Virus record (IMG/VR): IMGVR_UViG_3300042922_000315
Location: 1-47,447 of that record
Source: a virus
Direction: 5' to 3' (one strand)
DNA: 47,447 nucleotides
A model generated the notes under the pieces. That model ran no database searches. It was given only the letters and a program-made list of their open reading frames with translations, and was not told where the DNA came from. Positions 1 through 6,672 of the stretch are shown piece by piece (the first letter of the stretch is position 1; every line of letters starts with the position of its first letter). Position numbers and translations under genes: made by a program.

Positions 1-1011
1 AAGAGGGATTCCTGGTACCGTGAAAAGGAAACTGTTAAATCCAAGAAAGTGGACAATACCCCCGCTTCTGCGAACACTGATCCTGAAAAGGTGGATAACC
101 AGCTTGAAACTGTGAACGAAAATCCTCAAAAGCCGGAAAATGAAGATGATCCTGAGGAAGAGACTCTTATATTCGATTTCTGGGATGGGAAGCCGGTAGT
201 AAAGCGATGCTCAGACTGTGAATATTACGATATGGAGTTGGATCACTATCGGGTACTCCATCCAGATACAGAGTTTCCCTGTAATGACTGTGACGACAGG
301 TTGTGTAATTGGATTCCGAAAGCTGGTTCAAAATACAAGGAATCTGTTAGCAAACCTGCTGAAACCGTTATTGAATCAACAGAATCCGTTATCGAGGAGG
401 AATCTCTAGATAGTCCGGTTGAAACCGTAGAAGCCGAGATCATTCAGACGGTACCGGAATATCCGGAAGTAGAGGATTATGAGCGGTACACCTTCCAGGA
501 CGTGCGAGATGAATACGACAAACTGGATGAGTATGTGTCCCACTACCGCAAGAATAATGACACCATGCCCGGACGGCGCAAAGCTAAGATGCGCTTGGAT
601 GCAATAACCCTCCTGAGGAAGGATATGCAGAAACCAAAAGAAACTGAACCTCCTAAGCAAGTACAACCGGAGCTGCCGCTCCTGAAGAATAATGACCAGC
701 GGAAAGAATGGATTGAGAATTATTCCTCCTGGCCAATATGGATTGACCTGGAGCAAACTGGAGAACGGTATTACCGGTATGATTTCGTAAATGGGGTAAG
801 CTTTGTAGTGAGAGTGAGCCTAAGTCATGAATTTCTTGGCTGGCAGAACGGTGGAGGATATTCAAAAACAAATATGGTATATGATCACGAAGAATACTTT
901 CTACTAGGCGGTGCAAGTGGCAAGTATGATCCTGAGAATAAGACTTTCTATGAGAGCAAAACGAATATGTCAACCATGGTTGAGTATCTGAAAGACATGC
1001 AGAAGAAGTGA
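1..1011 (+). CDS. Large Cys-rich phage protein, C-terminal part (5' end cut by window edge)
   Basis: The reading frame is open to base 1, so the true start lies upstream; the GTG at 49 is internal. The product aligns along its length with the C-terminal half of the 796-aa protein at 43380-45770, including an acidic stretch and a Cys cluster (CSDC, then CNDC and a further C) that looks like a zinc site. Relative to that copy it lacks two internal blocks, one after the shared VPEY motif and one before the shared QPELP motif, so the two are indel-rich homologues. No enzymatic motif is recognised. It is followed by the zinc-finger gene at 1019, as in block B. Function unknown. Confidence 0.75.
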   Translation, partial: KRDSWYREKETVKSKKVDNTPASANTDPEKVDNQLETVNENPQKPENEDDPEEETLIFDFWDGKPVVKRCSDCEYYDMELDHYRVLHPDTEFPCNDCDDRLCNWIPKAGSKYKESVSKPAETVIESTESVIEEESLDSPVETVEAEIIQTVPEYPEVEDYERYTFQDVRDEYDKLDEYVSHYRKNNDTMPGRRKAKMRLDAITLLRKDMQKPKETEPPKQVQPELPLLKNNDQRKEWIENYSSWPIWIDLEQTGERYYRYDFVNGVSFVVRVSLSHEFLGWQNGGGYSKTNMVYDHEEYFLLGGASGKYDPENKTFYESKTNMSTMVEYLKDMQKK

Positions 1012-1018
1012 GGCGCCT

Positions 1019-1207
1019 ATGGAATACAACAAGAAGTTGATCGAGAAGGCCAAAGGATCCCGCTGCAAGATTTGTTGGGAGTACATAACCGAGTCCGAGG
1101 TAGACGGATGTGAGTTCCAAGCTTCAAAGACTAGCCGAGGGAATTTTGCTTTTATACATAACAAGTGTTGCTATGGAGTGCCCGGGAAGAAGGTGCAAGG
1201 TGTATGA
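1019..1207 (+). CDS. Small zinc-finger phage protein (block A copy)
   Basis: A 62-aa protein with CKIC near residue 16 and an HNKC motif near residue 48, a probable treble-clef-like zinc site. It starts 7 bases after the preceding stop, in the same arrangement as its homologue at 45778-45963. The two proteins agree up to HNKC and then diverge, marking the point where the downstream gene differs between blocks A and B. Role unknown; nucleic-acid binding is plausible but inferred. Confidence 0.7.
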   Translation: MEYNKKLIEKAKGSRCKICWEYITESEVDGCEFQASKTSRGNFAFIHNKCCYGVPGKKVQGV

Positions 1208-1460
1208 AAGAGATTATTACGCATTACTGATCTGCATCCTCCGGCCAGTTACTCCGGAACAGAGCTTTGACATGATAAACGGCAAGGTAGCTCAGATTCA
1301 GAACGTTACGATAACGTCAGCTGACATTGAGGATATGATTCGGATGAAGGAACAGGGTATGACTCACCGAGAGATCGGAGAATGCTACGGTATTAGTGAG
1401 GAAGCAACATATAGGAGAATTAAGAGGTATAAGGAGAAAAAGGAGGTAGAGCCAGTATGA
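1200..1460 (+). CDS. Helix-turn-helix protein
   Basis: The C-terminal 50 residues form a homeodomain-like helix-turn-helix (MKEQGMTHREIGECYGIS, then a basic YRRIKRYK helix), typical of small phage DNA-binding proteins. The start is uncertain. GTG 1200 has an AAGG-like ribosome site and overlaps the previous gene; ATG 1173 and ATG 1272 are alternatives. The stop overlaps the next start (ATGA), implying translational coupling. Block B has a Dam methylase at this position. About 86 aa with the chosen start. Confidence 0.6.
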   Translation: MYERDYYALLICILRPVTPEQSFDMINGKVAQIQNVTITSADIEDMIRMKEQGMTHREIGECYGISEEATYRRIKRYKEKKEVEPV

Positions 1461-1693
1461 AAAATACATTAGGAGATCTGAATAATCATTTATTTGCGCA
1501 GCTGGAGAGATTGAGCGATGAAGATCTTAAGGGTGATGCCCTGCACGAAGAAATCTCAAGAGCTAAGGCAGTCAATGCAGTAGCTTCACAGATTATAGCA
1601 AATGGTTCCTTGGTACTCGAGGCGGAACGTCTGAATGATGAGCGGTTGAATGCTGATGGTAAGCTGCCTAAAATGCTGGAGGGGAATTCATGA
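1457..1693 (+). CDS. Conserved small phage protein (78 aa)
   Basis: A helical, acidic 78-aa protein with no catalytic motif. It is coupled to both neighbours by ATGA overlaps at 1457 and 1690. Proteins opening with a similar MKNTLGDLNNHLF sequence occur in many temperate phages of Bacillota, usually beside HNH endonuclease or packaging genes, but I know of no established function. It is absent from block B. Confidence 0.7.
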   Translation: MKNTLGDLNNHLFAQLERLSDEDLKGDALHEEISRAKAVNAVASQIIANGSLVLEAERLNDERLNADGKLPKMLEGNS

Positions 1694-2358
1694 ATCGGAT
1701 ATACAGCGAAGAGCACAAGCAGTATATCCGAGATAATATAGTCGGCAGACGGTTCCCAGAGCTTACCAAAATGCTAAATAATCATTTTGGAACCAATTTT
1801 GAAGAGTCAGCAATAAAAAGCTTGGTGTATAGACTTGAACTGGGGAATGGATTAAATGGTGTAGGCCTTAGCGATAAAGGGATAGCTCACAGATTTCAAA
1901 AAGGTCATGTTCCTGCCAATAAAGGCAAAAAAGGTACTGGTGGTTGGGAACCCACTCAGTTTAAGAAAGGCCAGGTTCCGGTGAATTACCGTCCTGTCGG
2001 CTCTGAAAGAGTGAATGTAGATGGATACATAGAAGTTAAGGTTGCTGATCCGAACAAATGGAGAAGTAAACATGTGGTAACCTGGGAGGAGCAATACGGA
2101 TCGGTACCGAATGGACATGTCTTAATTTTCGGAAATGGCAACAAGCTCGACATTAGTCTCGATAATCTATTGTTGGTATCTAGGGCTCAGCTGGCGGTAT
2201 TAAACAAGCATAAGCTGATTCAGAATGAGGTAGAGCTGACGCGAACAGCGATTGCGATAGCGGATGTTAAGATTAAGATTGGACAGAAGCAGAAACAGGC
2301 TAAGGAAAGCAGGAAGAGAGAAAGACGAGCGAAAGGAGCGATTAGATGCAGAGATTAG
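1690..2358 (+). CDS. HNH endonuclease
   Basis: A 222-aa protein. Residues about 120-165 hold an HNH_3-type core (KHVVTWEEQYG, NGHVLIFGNGN, then LDISLDNLLLVSR), where the first H, the central N and the DN pair are the expected metal and catalytic positions. The N-terminus is a basic DNA-binding region with FKKG/FQKGH repeats. It may be a free-standing homing endonuclease or a host-acquired nicking enzyme. It is present only in block A, so it fits a mobile gene that distinguishes the two alleles. The basic C-terminal tail overlaps the next gene. Confidence 0.88.
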   Translation: MNRIYSEEHKQYIRDNIVGRRFPELTKMLNNHFGTNFEESAIKSLVYRLELGNGLNGVGLSDKGIAHRFQKGHVPANKGKKGTGGWEPTQFKKGQVPVNYRPVGSERVNVDGYIEVKVADPNKWRSKHVVTWEEQYGSVPNGHVLIFGNGNKLDISLDNLLLVSRAQLAVLNKHKLIQNEVELTRTAIAIADVKIKIGQKQKQAKESRKRERRAKGAIRCRD

Positions 2359-2519
2359 TTTATACAGTTGACATCGACGAGGAGTTTTCGGATCTTACGG
2401 GATTCTTTGAATTATTGGAGGCTATCGTCGAGGATGAATTAGACTGCAACGTAATTCGGAGTAGTCTGGAGACTGAGGAAGAGACAATTTCTAAAGGTAA
2501 CTGGGAGGATGAGGAATGA
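2346..2519 (+). CDS. Conserved 57-aa phage protein (block A copy)
   Basis: A 57-aa acidic protein starting MQRLVYTVDIDEEF. It overlaps the HNH gene end by 13 bases and the next gene by an ATGA. Its homologue is at 46870-47043; most residues match and both end in a WEDE motif. The conserved small gene sits directly before the 131-aa gene in block A and two genes before it in block B. Function unknown. Confidence 0.75.
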   Translation: MQRLVYTVDIDEEFSDLTGFFELLEAIVEDELDCNVIRSSLETEEETISKGNWEDEE

Positions 2520-2911
2520 GCAAGAGCGCAAAAGAAGCCATGTTTTACCGCAACCAGGGAATCTTATCTGCCCTCGATACAGTTAAGGCCGGAGGGATCG
2601 AAGCCCTGGAGCGCAAGGTGGAATTCTATAACATCACAGGTGTTTCCATGAAGCCGGCGAAGCACGAAGGGGAATATACTCTCTACAAGCTTACTGAATA
2701 TGCTACCGAGACAGCTATTGTCTTCGCGCTAACAGCGCTGATGGAAGAGTTCAGCTTTAGCAGGTATCAGTTGGAGAAGTTCAAAAAGGCATTTGATACC
2801 AGGGTATTTGCAGCGCTGAACGGTGGGGATATGGATCAGTCAATGGCCGATCAGGTTGATAGGTTGGCCAGGGAAGCGGGGATTGAGATTGTGATTCCGG
2901 ATGCGAAATAG
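2516..2911 (+). CDS. Conserved phage protein, 131 aa
   Basis: A helical protein beginning MSKSAKEAMFYRNQG. No motif identifies a function. It is homologous to the truncated gene at 47237-47447: the first 84 bases of the two are diverged, then 127 bases from 2600 are identical. This gene is therefore where the two ends of the window meet. It closes the plus-strand accessory block; the next two genes run on the minus strand. Confidence 0.75.
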   Translation: MSKSAKEAMFYRNQGILSALDTVKAGGIEALERKVEFYNITGVSMKPAKHEGEYTLYKLTEYATETAIVFALTALMEEFSFSRYQLEKFKKAFDTRVFAALNGGDMDQSMADQVDRLAREAGIEIVIPDAK

Positions 2912-2923
2912 CTAAAAGAGGAT

Positions 2924-3124
2924 TTAGAATAATATCCAAAGAGATACCAAGATAAATACGGTAATTAATATTGAGCAAATAATAATTCCCTCTTTTAGAG
3001 TTTTCTTGTCATTTGTATGAGGCAGTGGATGGCCGCAATGAGCGCAACATCCTGACCTAACCCATAAATACTCACCACAAAAAGTGCATTTGGTATTTTG
3101 TTGATTGATAAAATTGATCGACAT
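2924..3124 (-). CDS. Zinc-ribbon single-pass membrane protein (copy 1)
   Basis: A 66-aa protein with a zinc ribbon at the N-terminus (CTFCGEY then CAHCGHPLP) followed by one hydrophobic helix at residues 46-65, predicting a cytosolic zinc ribbon tethered to the membrane. A GGAGGC ribosome site precedes the ATG. It is a paralogue of 3229-3435 on the same strand. Both run against the surrounding late-early operon, as phage cargo (moron) genes often do. Function unknown. Confidence 0.75.
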   Translation of the reverse strand: MSINFINQQNTKCTFCGEYLWVRSGCCAHCGHPLPHTNDKKTLKEGIIICSILITVFILVSLWILF

Positions 3125-3228
3125 AACTTGCCTCCGTTTGGTGAAGTTAATATTATCATTATAAATTAAGCTAGTATCTTATTCAAGTCAGATTAGCTAA
3201 ACTAAAGATCTAGACGGGTATCCAAAAC

Positions 3229-3435
3229 TCAATGGGTATACAAGTACAACATAATAATAACTATTATCAAAATATATATGGCACCAATTACTAAGGAAAT
3301 TTTAGTGCCTTCTTTCATAGCTTTTCTGTCGAAAGTTTGAGGCACTGGACGGCCACAATAAGGGCAGTATTCTGGCCTAAGATCTATATATTCGCCACAA
3401 AACTCGCATTTTGGGCGATGAGGAATAATTACCAT
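3229..3435 (-). CDS. Zinc-ribbon single-pass membrane protein (copy 2)
   Basis: A 68-aa protein with the same layout as 2924-3124: a ribbon CEFCGEY then CPYCGRPVP, a conserved D-(R/K)-K-(A/T)-(M/L)-KEG linker, then a hydrophobic helix at residues 46-65. The start is supported by GGAGGT. The AT-rich 104-base gap between the copies may hold a promoter for copy 1. The pair looks like an old tandem duplication. Possible roles include a membrane sensor or superinfection factor, but this is speculation. Confidence 0.75.
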   Translation of the reverse strand: MVIIPHRPKCEFCGEYIDLRPEYCPYCGRPVPQTFDRKAMKEGTKISLVIGAIYILIIVIIMLYLYTH

Positions 3436-3540
3436 GACTTACCTCCAGAGTTAATTTTAATACCATCATATGACAAGAGATAAAAATACACAAGTTAAAA
3501 GAGGATTAAAAATGTAGGATAAATAAATCAAATATTTTAT

Positions 3541-3556
3541 GTCCAAAATATTGGAC
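3541..3556. promoter_or_regulatory. Palindrome before the 3571 gene
   Basis: GTCCAAAATATTGGAC is an inverted repeat with 6-base arms and an AATA centre. It ends two bases before the ribosome site AGGAAGGAG of the gene at 3571. It could be a repressor operator or an mRNA hairpin that hides the ribosome site. No partner protein can be named. Confidence 0.4.
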
Positions 3557-3570
3557 AGGAAGGAGATAAT

Positions 3571-4278
3571 ATGAGTAATTTAATCAGGGAATGGGACGAG
3601 CATGTAATCGCAGGCAACCGGATCAGCCGTGACCTGGAGAGTTTTGACAGGGTGATGAAGATTGCGGAGCTGCCGGATAGTAAGGTGGCGCTGTATGTAA
3701 ACGGAGGTACAACCTACATAGATTCAGTTCTTCCGGAAGAGGTCATGGGAGTACTGAAGACCATAGTTACTAATCAGCTGGTGGATATCCGAACCAGGAA
3801 GGAAACCGAGCTTAAGAAACATATGAATACTTGGAAGCCGGCAACGGTCAATACAGTGTTTAACGCAGATTTTTTGGAGTCAGCAGAACCGCTGATAATA
3901 CCGAAGAAAAAGCCGGCAACCATGAATCCGGAATTCGAACAGGCTGTCCAGGAGATGGAGCAACAGGGGAAGACTAGGCCAGATCCGATTGAGGAAAAGC
4001 TGGTCGATAGCCTGAAAAAGAGAGGGGATCGGTTGGGACAGCAGGAAGTAGAGGCAAAGATGAAGCAGCAGCCTCCATTGTCAGCTGACGAGATTCTGAG
4101 ACAAGACATTGATAAGGTTCGAGAGCTATATGAGGATGATACAGTCACTGTCAGTGTCATCGCTGCCAGGTACGGAGTTAAGAAGACGGACGTATACACT
4201 TTTGCATCTAAGAATCGTTTCGCACGGATGAAAAAGCCTTCCGGATTTTTAGATTCTCCGAAAAAGGAGCGTCCCTGA
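3571..4278 (+). CDS. Phage protein with C-terminal HTH-like segment
   Basis: A 235-aa protein. Residues 1-75 form a folded domain (DSKVALYVNGG), the middle is Lys/Glu/Gln-rich and probably disordered or helical, and residues 175-220 resemble a helix-turn-helix (VRELYEDDTVTVSVIAARYGVKK). A strong AAGGAGA site precedes the ATG. It is the first plus-strand gene after the zinc-ribbon pair and sits just upstream of the late regulator. Likely DNA-binding, but the family is not recognised. Confidence 0.7.
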   Translation: MSNLIREWDEHVIAGNRISRDLESFDRVMKIAELPDSKVALYVNGGTTYIDSVLPEEVMGVLKTIVTNQLVDIRTRKETELKKHMNTWKPATVNTVFNADFLESAEPLIIPKKKPATMNPEFEQAVQEMEQQGKTRPDPIEEKLVDSLKKRGDRLGQQEVEAKMKQQPPLSADEILRQDIDKVRELYEDDTVTVSVIAARYGVKKTDVYTFASKNRFARMKKPSGFLDSPKKERP

Positions 4279-4346
4279 AAAGCCTAACAGAGTAAAAATG
4301 ACAAAGGCTGAATTCATGGAAGCTTGGGTGGGAGGACGGTGATGGA

Positions 4347-4775
4347 TTGACAGACGAAATCAGGGAAGAAAATGAAAAGAAAAAAGAATATCTTAACGGC
4401 TATAAGAATTTATGCTGGAAAGTTAGATCCCTTGAGGAGCAGTTATCTTCTCTCCGCGAAGTAGAGCAATCGCCTAAGATACAACAGATGTCTGATATGC
4501 CTAAGGGAAGTAAGCAAACGGATTTGTCCGACCTTATGGTGCGTGAGGAAGCGTTATTCGCGAAGATTAAGGAGAAACGGGTTGAATGCCTAGAAAAGAA
4601 GCTGGAGATAGAGGGAAGGATCGCGGATATGACTGATGGGATACAAAGCTCGGTATTACATAGCAGGTATATTTGCTGTAGAACATGGGATCAGATTGCT
4701 TATGATCTAGGTTATAGTAGTAGACAGATAATTAACATACACGGTAAAGCTTTGATACATTTTAACATTTCGTAG
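4347..4775 (+). CDS. Late-gene activator, sigma-70 region 4-like (DUF1492/ArpU type)
   Basis: A 142-aa protein from a TTG start with GGAGGA 11 bases upstream; the nearby ATG at 4342 reads only two codons. Residues 1-100 are coiled-coil. Residues 103-135 (LHSRYICCRTWDQIAYDLGYSSRQI) match the sigma region 4-like HTH of ArpU/DUF1492/RinA-type phage late transcription activators. Its place just before the non-coding stretch and packaging genes fits control of the late operon. The target promoter cannot be identified from sequence alone. Confidence 0.8.
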   Translation: MTDEIREENEKKKEYLNGYKNLCWKVRSLEEQLSSLREVEQSPKIQQMSDMPKGSKQTDLSDLMVREEALFAKIKEKRVECLEKKLEIEGRIADMTDGIQSSVLHSRYICCRTWDQIAYDLGYSSRQIINIHGKALIHFNIS

Positions 4776-4980
4776 TATTTCATACTGGGTCTGTGATATT
4801 ATCAAACTGCCAAGGAAATGAAAGTACATTCGATTGTACGACCTCCTGACGGTTGCCAGGTTGATAAGGCCTGGTGGCTGTTTAGGCAATATGTTGACTT
4901 ACTATTTCAAACGAAGCCTACAAATCGGCAGCAAATGGCGTTCAGGCAGATAACACTCGTACGATAACGAGTTAATCCGT
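4776..4980. other. Gene-free stretch before tRNA-like RNA
   Basis: No convincing reading frame is present. A short inverted repeat, CTCGT-ACGATA-ACGAG (about 4956-4971), lies ten bases before the tRNA-like element. The region lies downstream of the putative late activator and may hold its target promoter, but no consensus can be claimed. Confidence 0.4.
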
Positions 4981-5052
4981 GGAGCCGTAGCTCAATAGGG
5001 CAGAGCATAGACCGTATGCTAACGGATGCAGGTTCGAAGCCTGCCGGCTTCC
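4981..5052 (+). ncRNA. tRNA-like element with aberrant anticodon arm
   Basis: A 7-bp acceptor stem (GGAGCCG with CGGCTTC), a D-arm (GCTC/GAGC) and a perfect T-arm (GCAGG TTCGAAG CCTGC) are clear. The anticodon arm is not canonical. The best 5-bp stem, AGCAT/ATGCT, encloses loop AGACCGT without U33 and shares bases with the D-stem. No CCA is encoded. It may be a decayed tRNA or a tRNA mimic. A GNRA-capped hairpin and a terminator follow directly. Confidence 0.55.
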
Positions 5053-5070
5053 TTCCCTCGCAAGAGGGAA
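5053..5070 (+). ncRNA. GNRA-capped hairpin downstream of tRNA-like element
   Basis: TTCCCTC-GCAA-GAGGGAA is a perfect 7-bp stem with a GCAA tetraloop, starting one base after the tRNA-like fold. With the terminator at 5094 it suggests a structured transcript of about 150 nt. Confidence 0.5.
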
Positions 5071-5093
5071 CTCCCCCTCATATATCCCTTGAT

Positions 5094-5131
5094 AAAGGCA
5101 CCGGAGGCTTGATCTCGTAACGGTGCCTTTT
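5094..5131 (+). terminator. Rho-independent terminator
   Basis: AAAGGCACCG pairs with CGGTGCCTTT across a 17-nt loop and ends in T residues. It closes the transcript carrying the tRNA-like element. Confidence 0.8.
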
Positions 5132-5143
5132 AGACAAGAAAAG

Positions 5144-5164
5144 AGCCGGTTCATGACGCCGGCT
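5144..5164 (-). terminator. Terminator of the 66-aa membrane protein gene
   Basis: AGCCGG pairs with CCGGCT. Read on the minus strand the hairpin is followed by CTTTTCTT, placing it 16 bases beyond the end of the gene at 5180-5380. Confidence 0.65.
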
Positions 5165-5179
5165 ACAATTTCTTTTGGA

Positions 5180-5380
5180 TTAATGCCTGTGCTTTGTTTC
5201 AATTATTATCCTGATTGCTAAGATGATTATGTAGGTGAATGTGAATCCGACCATACAGAATATCATAGTGTCACAGGATGCAATAAACGCTTGTATCTTT
5301 GTGTAAATTGGAACCACGAAGGTACTAAGAAAAAGCGGGCAGAAATCCCATAGAGCAGTAGTCGTCTTTTTACGCTTCAT
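5180..5380 (-). CDS. Small membrane protein, two hydrophobic segments
   Basis: A 66-aa protein with a basic N-terminus (MKRKKTT), hydrophobic segments at about residues 14-34 and 38-60, and a basic tail. AAAGGAGA precedes the ATG and a terminator follows the stop. It is transcribed against its neighbours with its own signals, as expected for a cargo gene expressed in the prophage. Function unknown; superinfection exclusion is one guess. Confidence 0.65.
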   Translation of the reverse strand: MKRKKTTTALWDFCPLFLSTFVVPIYTKIQAFIASCDTMIFCMVGFTFTYIIILAIRIIIETKHRH

Positions 5381-5555
5381 AAAATTTCTCCTTTGATTTT
5401 GTATGTAGGACTTACATTGCTAACAGATGTAATTAACAAATGCCATTAGAGATTTTATGAAGCGAACAAACTACTGAACTATGATGTTACAATAAGGATA
5501 ATCGAAGAAGGTAAATCGACGACTACTTTGCATTTTCGTAATGTTTTGAAATTAA

Positions 5556-5612
5556 TTATGTAATTGTTTCGGATCGCGCTAATATAGCGCTAAAATCATT
5601 CGATAGTTGCAT
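5556..5612 (-). CDS. Candidate 18-aa peptide
   Basis: On the minus strand AAAGGAGGT lies eight bases before an ATG opening an 18-codon frame (MQLSNDFSAILARSETIT). A second ribosome site, GGAGG, precedes an overlapping 18-codon frame starting at 5635. Both follow the promoter at 5663-5691. Coding status is unproven; it could equally be a small RNA. Confidence 0.25.
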   Translation of the reverse strand: MQLSNDFSAILARSETIT

Positions 5613-5662
5613 TGTACATGACCTCCTTTTGACATGCGTCCTCCTAAATTTGTAACATACTA

Positions 5663-5691
5663 ATCCTAGCATAATTTTAATAAAATGTCAA
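5663..5691 (-). promoter_or_regulatory. Sigma-A-type promoter, minus strand
   Basis: TTGACA, a 17-base spacer, then TAGGAT when read on the minus strand. It would drive a leftward transcript through the tiny frames at 5635-5556. Confidence 0.6.
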
Positions 5692-5710
5692 ATTATACTA
5701 AATTAGTCAG

Positions 5711-5730
5711 GCATCTTCGGGGTGCTTTTT
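5711..5730 (+). terminator. Rho-independent terminator
   Basis: GCATC-TTCGG-GGTGC followed by TTTTT. No plus-strand gene ends nearby, so it may end a small plus-strand RNA running antisense to the tiny minus-strand frames. Confidence 0.6.
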
Positions 5731-5798
5731 AACATATTATATATAAAACTATTGGAATATATTAGAAGTAAACGCATATGATTATATAGAAACGTAAT

Positions 5799-5807
5799 TG
5801 GTATAAT
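5799..5807 (+). promoter_or_regulatory. Extended -10 promoter
   Basis: TGGTATAAT lies 53 bases before the ATG of the 32-aa peptide. No good -35 is seen, as is usual for extended -10 promoters. Confidence 0.45.
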
Positions 5808-5859
5808 TATAATCCTTCGAACATATCATTAAGTGTGATGAAAAAGGAGGGTTTATTTT

Positions 5860-5958
5860 ATGTCCAATTTTATTAGTGATATCCCCTTTATAGTGGTATG
5901 TATTAGCTATACTATAGTAGTCTGGCGAATCACCGGGATTAGTAAGAAAGAAAAATAA
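5860..5958 (+). CDS. 32-aa membrane peptide
   Basis: ATG is preceded by a near-perfect AAAAAGGAGGG site. The peptide has a hydrophobic stretch at residues 4-22 and a basic tail (GISKKEK), the layout of type I toxin peptides and other single-pass phage microproteins. It has its own extended -10 upstream and a terminator downstream (6042-6069). A toxin role is inference; no antisense antitoxin is proven. Confidence 0.55.
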   Translation: MSNFISDIPFIVVCISYTIVVWRITGISKKEK

Positions 5959-6041
5959 TGAGTAATAACCTACCCTTAGTATTGTGCATAGCATGATACG
6001 CAGGGAAGGTTTTAAATAAACAACATATAAAACTATAATGC

Positions 6042-6069
6042 AAGGGGACTGTTAACGCAGTTCCTTTTT
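6042..6069 (+). terminator. Rho-independent terminator
   Basis: GGGACTG pairs with CAGTTCC around TTAACG and is followed by TTTTT. It ends the 32-aa peptide transcript and separates it from the packaging operon. Confidence 0.8.
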
Positions 6070-6102
6070 GATACCCAGAACTACGAATGTGAGGTGGTGC
6101 TT

Positions 6103-6672
6103 GTGAATGAGTTATGCCGTAAATGTCTATTTGCAAAGGAATGTGAAATATCATGTCCAGCCTTTATTGAACTGTATAAGATCTGCGATGAGCAGGACGC
6201 CAAGGATAAGACAATACTTATTCGTAATCTTAAAAAACTGATTGGTATACGAGATGCTGAGCCAAGTATGCAACTAAAGCACCTGGGTAATAAGATAATT
6301 AATCACTTCGCTGAGTTAAGTTTCATCAAAGAATGGAATATTAAAATAGGCTATGTGATTAGTCAGGAAAAGAAATCGGGAAAAAGAATTGTATATGCAG
6401 ATTGTAGGAAGGTGCAGGAAGTCTTTAGAGCTTACCTGCCTTTTGATTTTATAATAACGTTTTATGAGCAGAATACCGGAATACTGAATGAGAATCAATT
6501 GAAAATTCTTATGCTGCATGAACTGAAGCACATAGGCATGGGTGAAAGAGGTTTAATGATTGTACCGCATGATATAGAGGATTTCAGCAGCATTCTGAGT
6601 AAGTACGGGCTTGATTGGGATACTTACGGAAAGGAGCTACCGGACTTGTTTGGAGGTGAGCAGCCTGAGTGA
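6103..6672 (+). CDS. Putative phage metallopeptidase (zincin)
   Basis: A 189-aa protein from GTG 6103, chosen because GAGGTGG lies six bases upstream; GTG 6094 sits inside that site. Residues 145-149 (HELKH) are an HExxH zinc motif, followed by VPHDIEDF, the pattern of the putative phage metallopeptidase family found beside terminase genes. The N-terminus adds a Cys cluster (CRKCLF, CEISCP) that may bind a second zinc. It is the first gene of the packaging operon. The substrate is unknown. Confidence 0.75.
   Translation: MNELCRKCLFAKECEISCPAFIELYKICDEQDAKDKTILIRNLKKLIGIRDAEPSMQLKHLGNKIINHFAELSFIKEWNIKIGYVISQEKKSGKRIVYADCRKVQEVFRAYLPFDFIITFYEQNTGILNENQLKILMLHELKHIGMGERGLMIVPHDIEDFSSILSKYGLDWDTYGKELPDLFGGEQPE

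Larger units (their letters stand above)
5381..5859. other. AT-rich regulatory stretch with small-RNA signals
   Basis: There is no gene above 20 codons. The stretch holds the inverted repeat GCGCTA-ATA-TAGCGC (5576-5590), a minus-strand promoter (5663-5691) with two closely spaced minus-strand ribosome sites, a plus-strand terminator (5711-5730) and an extended -10 element (5799-5807). It looks like a locus for tiny peptides or small RNAs. Confidence 0.5.

Noticed and set aside
1110-1199. N-terminal extension of the HTH gene
   Set aside because: These codons overlap the zinc-finger gene in another frame and read as low-complexity hydrophobic residues with no start signal; GTG 1200 or ATG 1272 is more likely.
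4298-4342. A 14-codon frame before the late activator
   Set aside because: It has no ribosome site and probably exists only because it overlaps the activator's leader.
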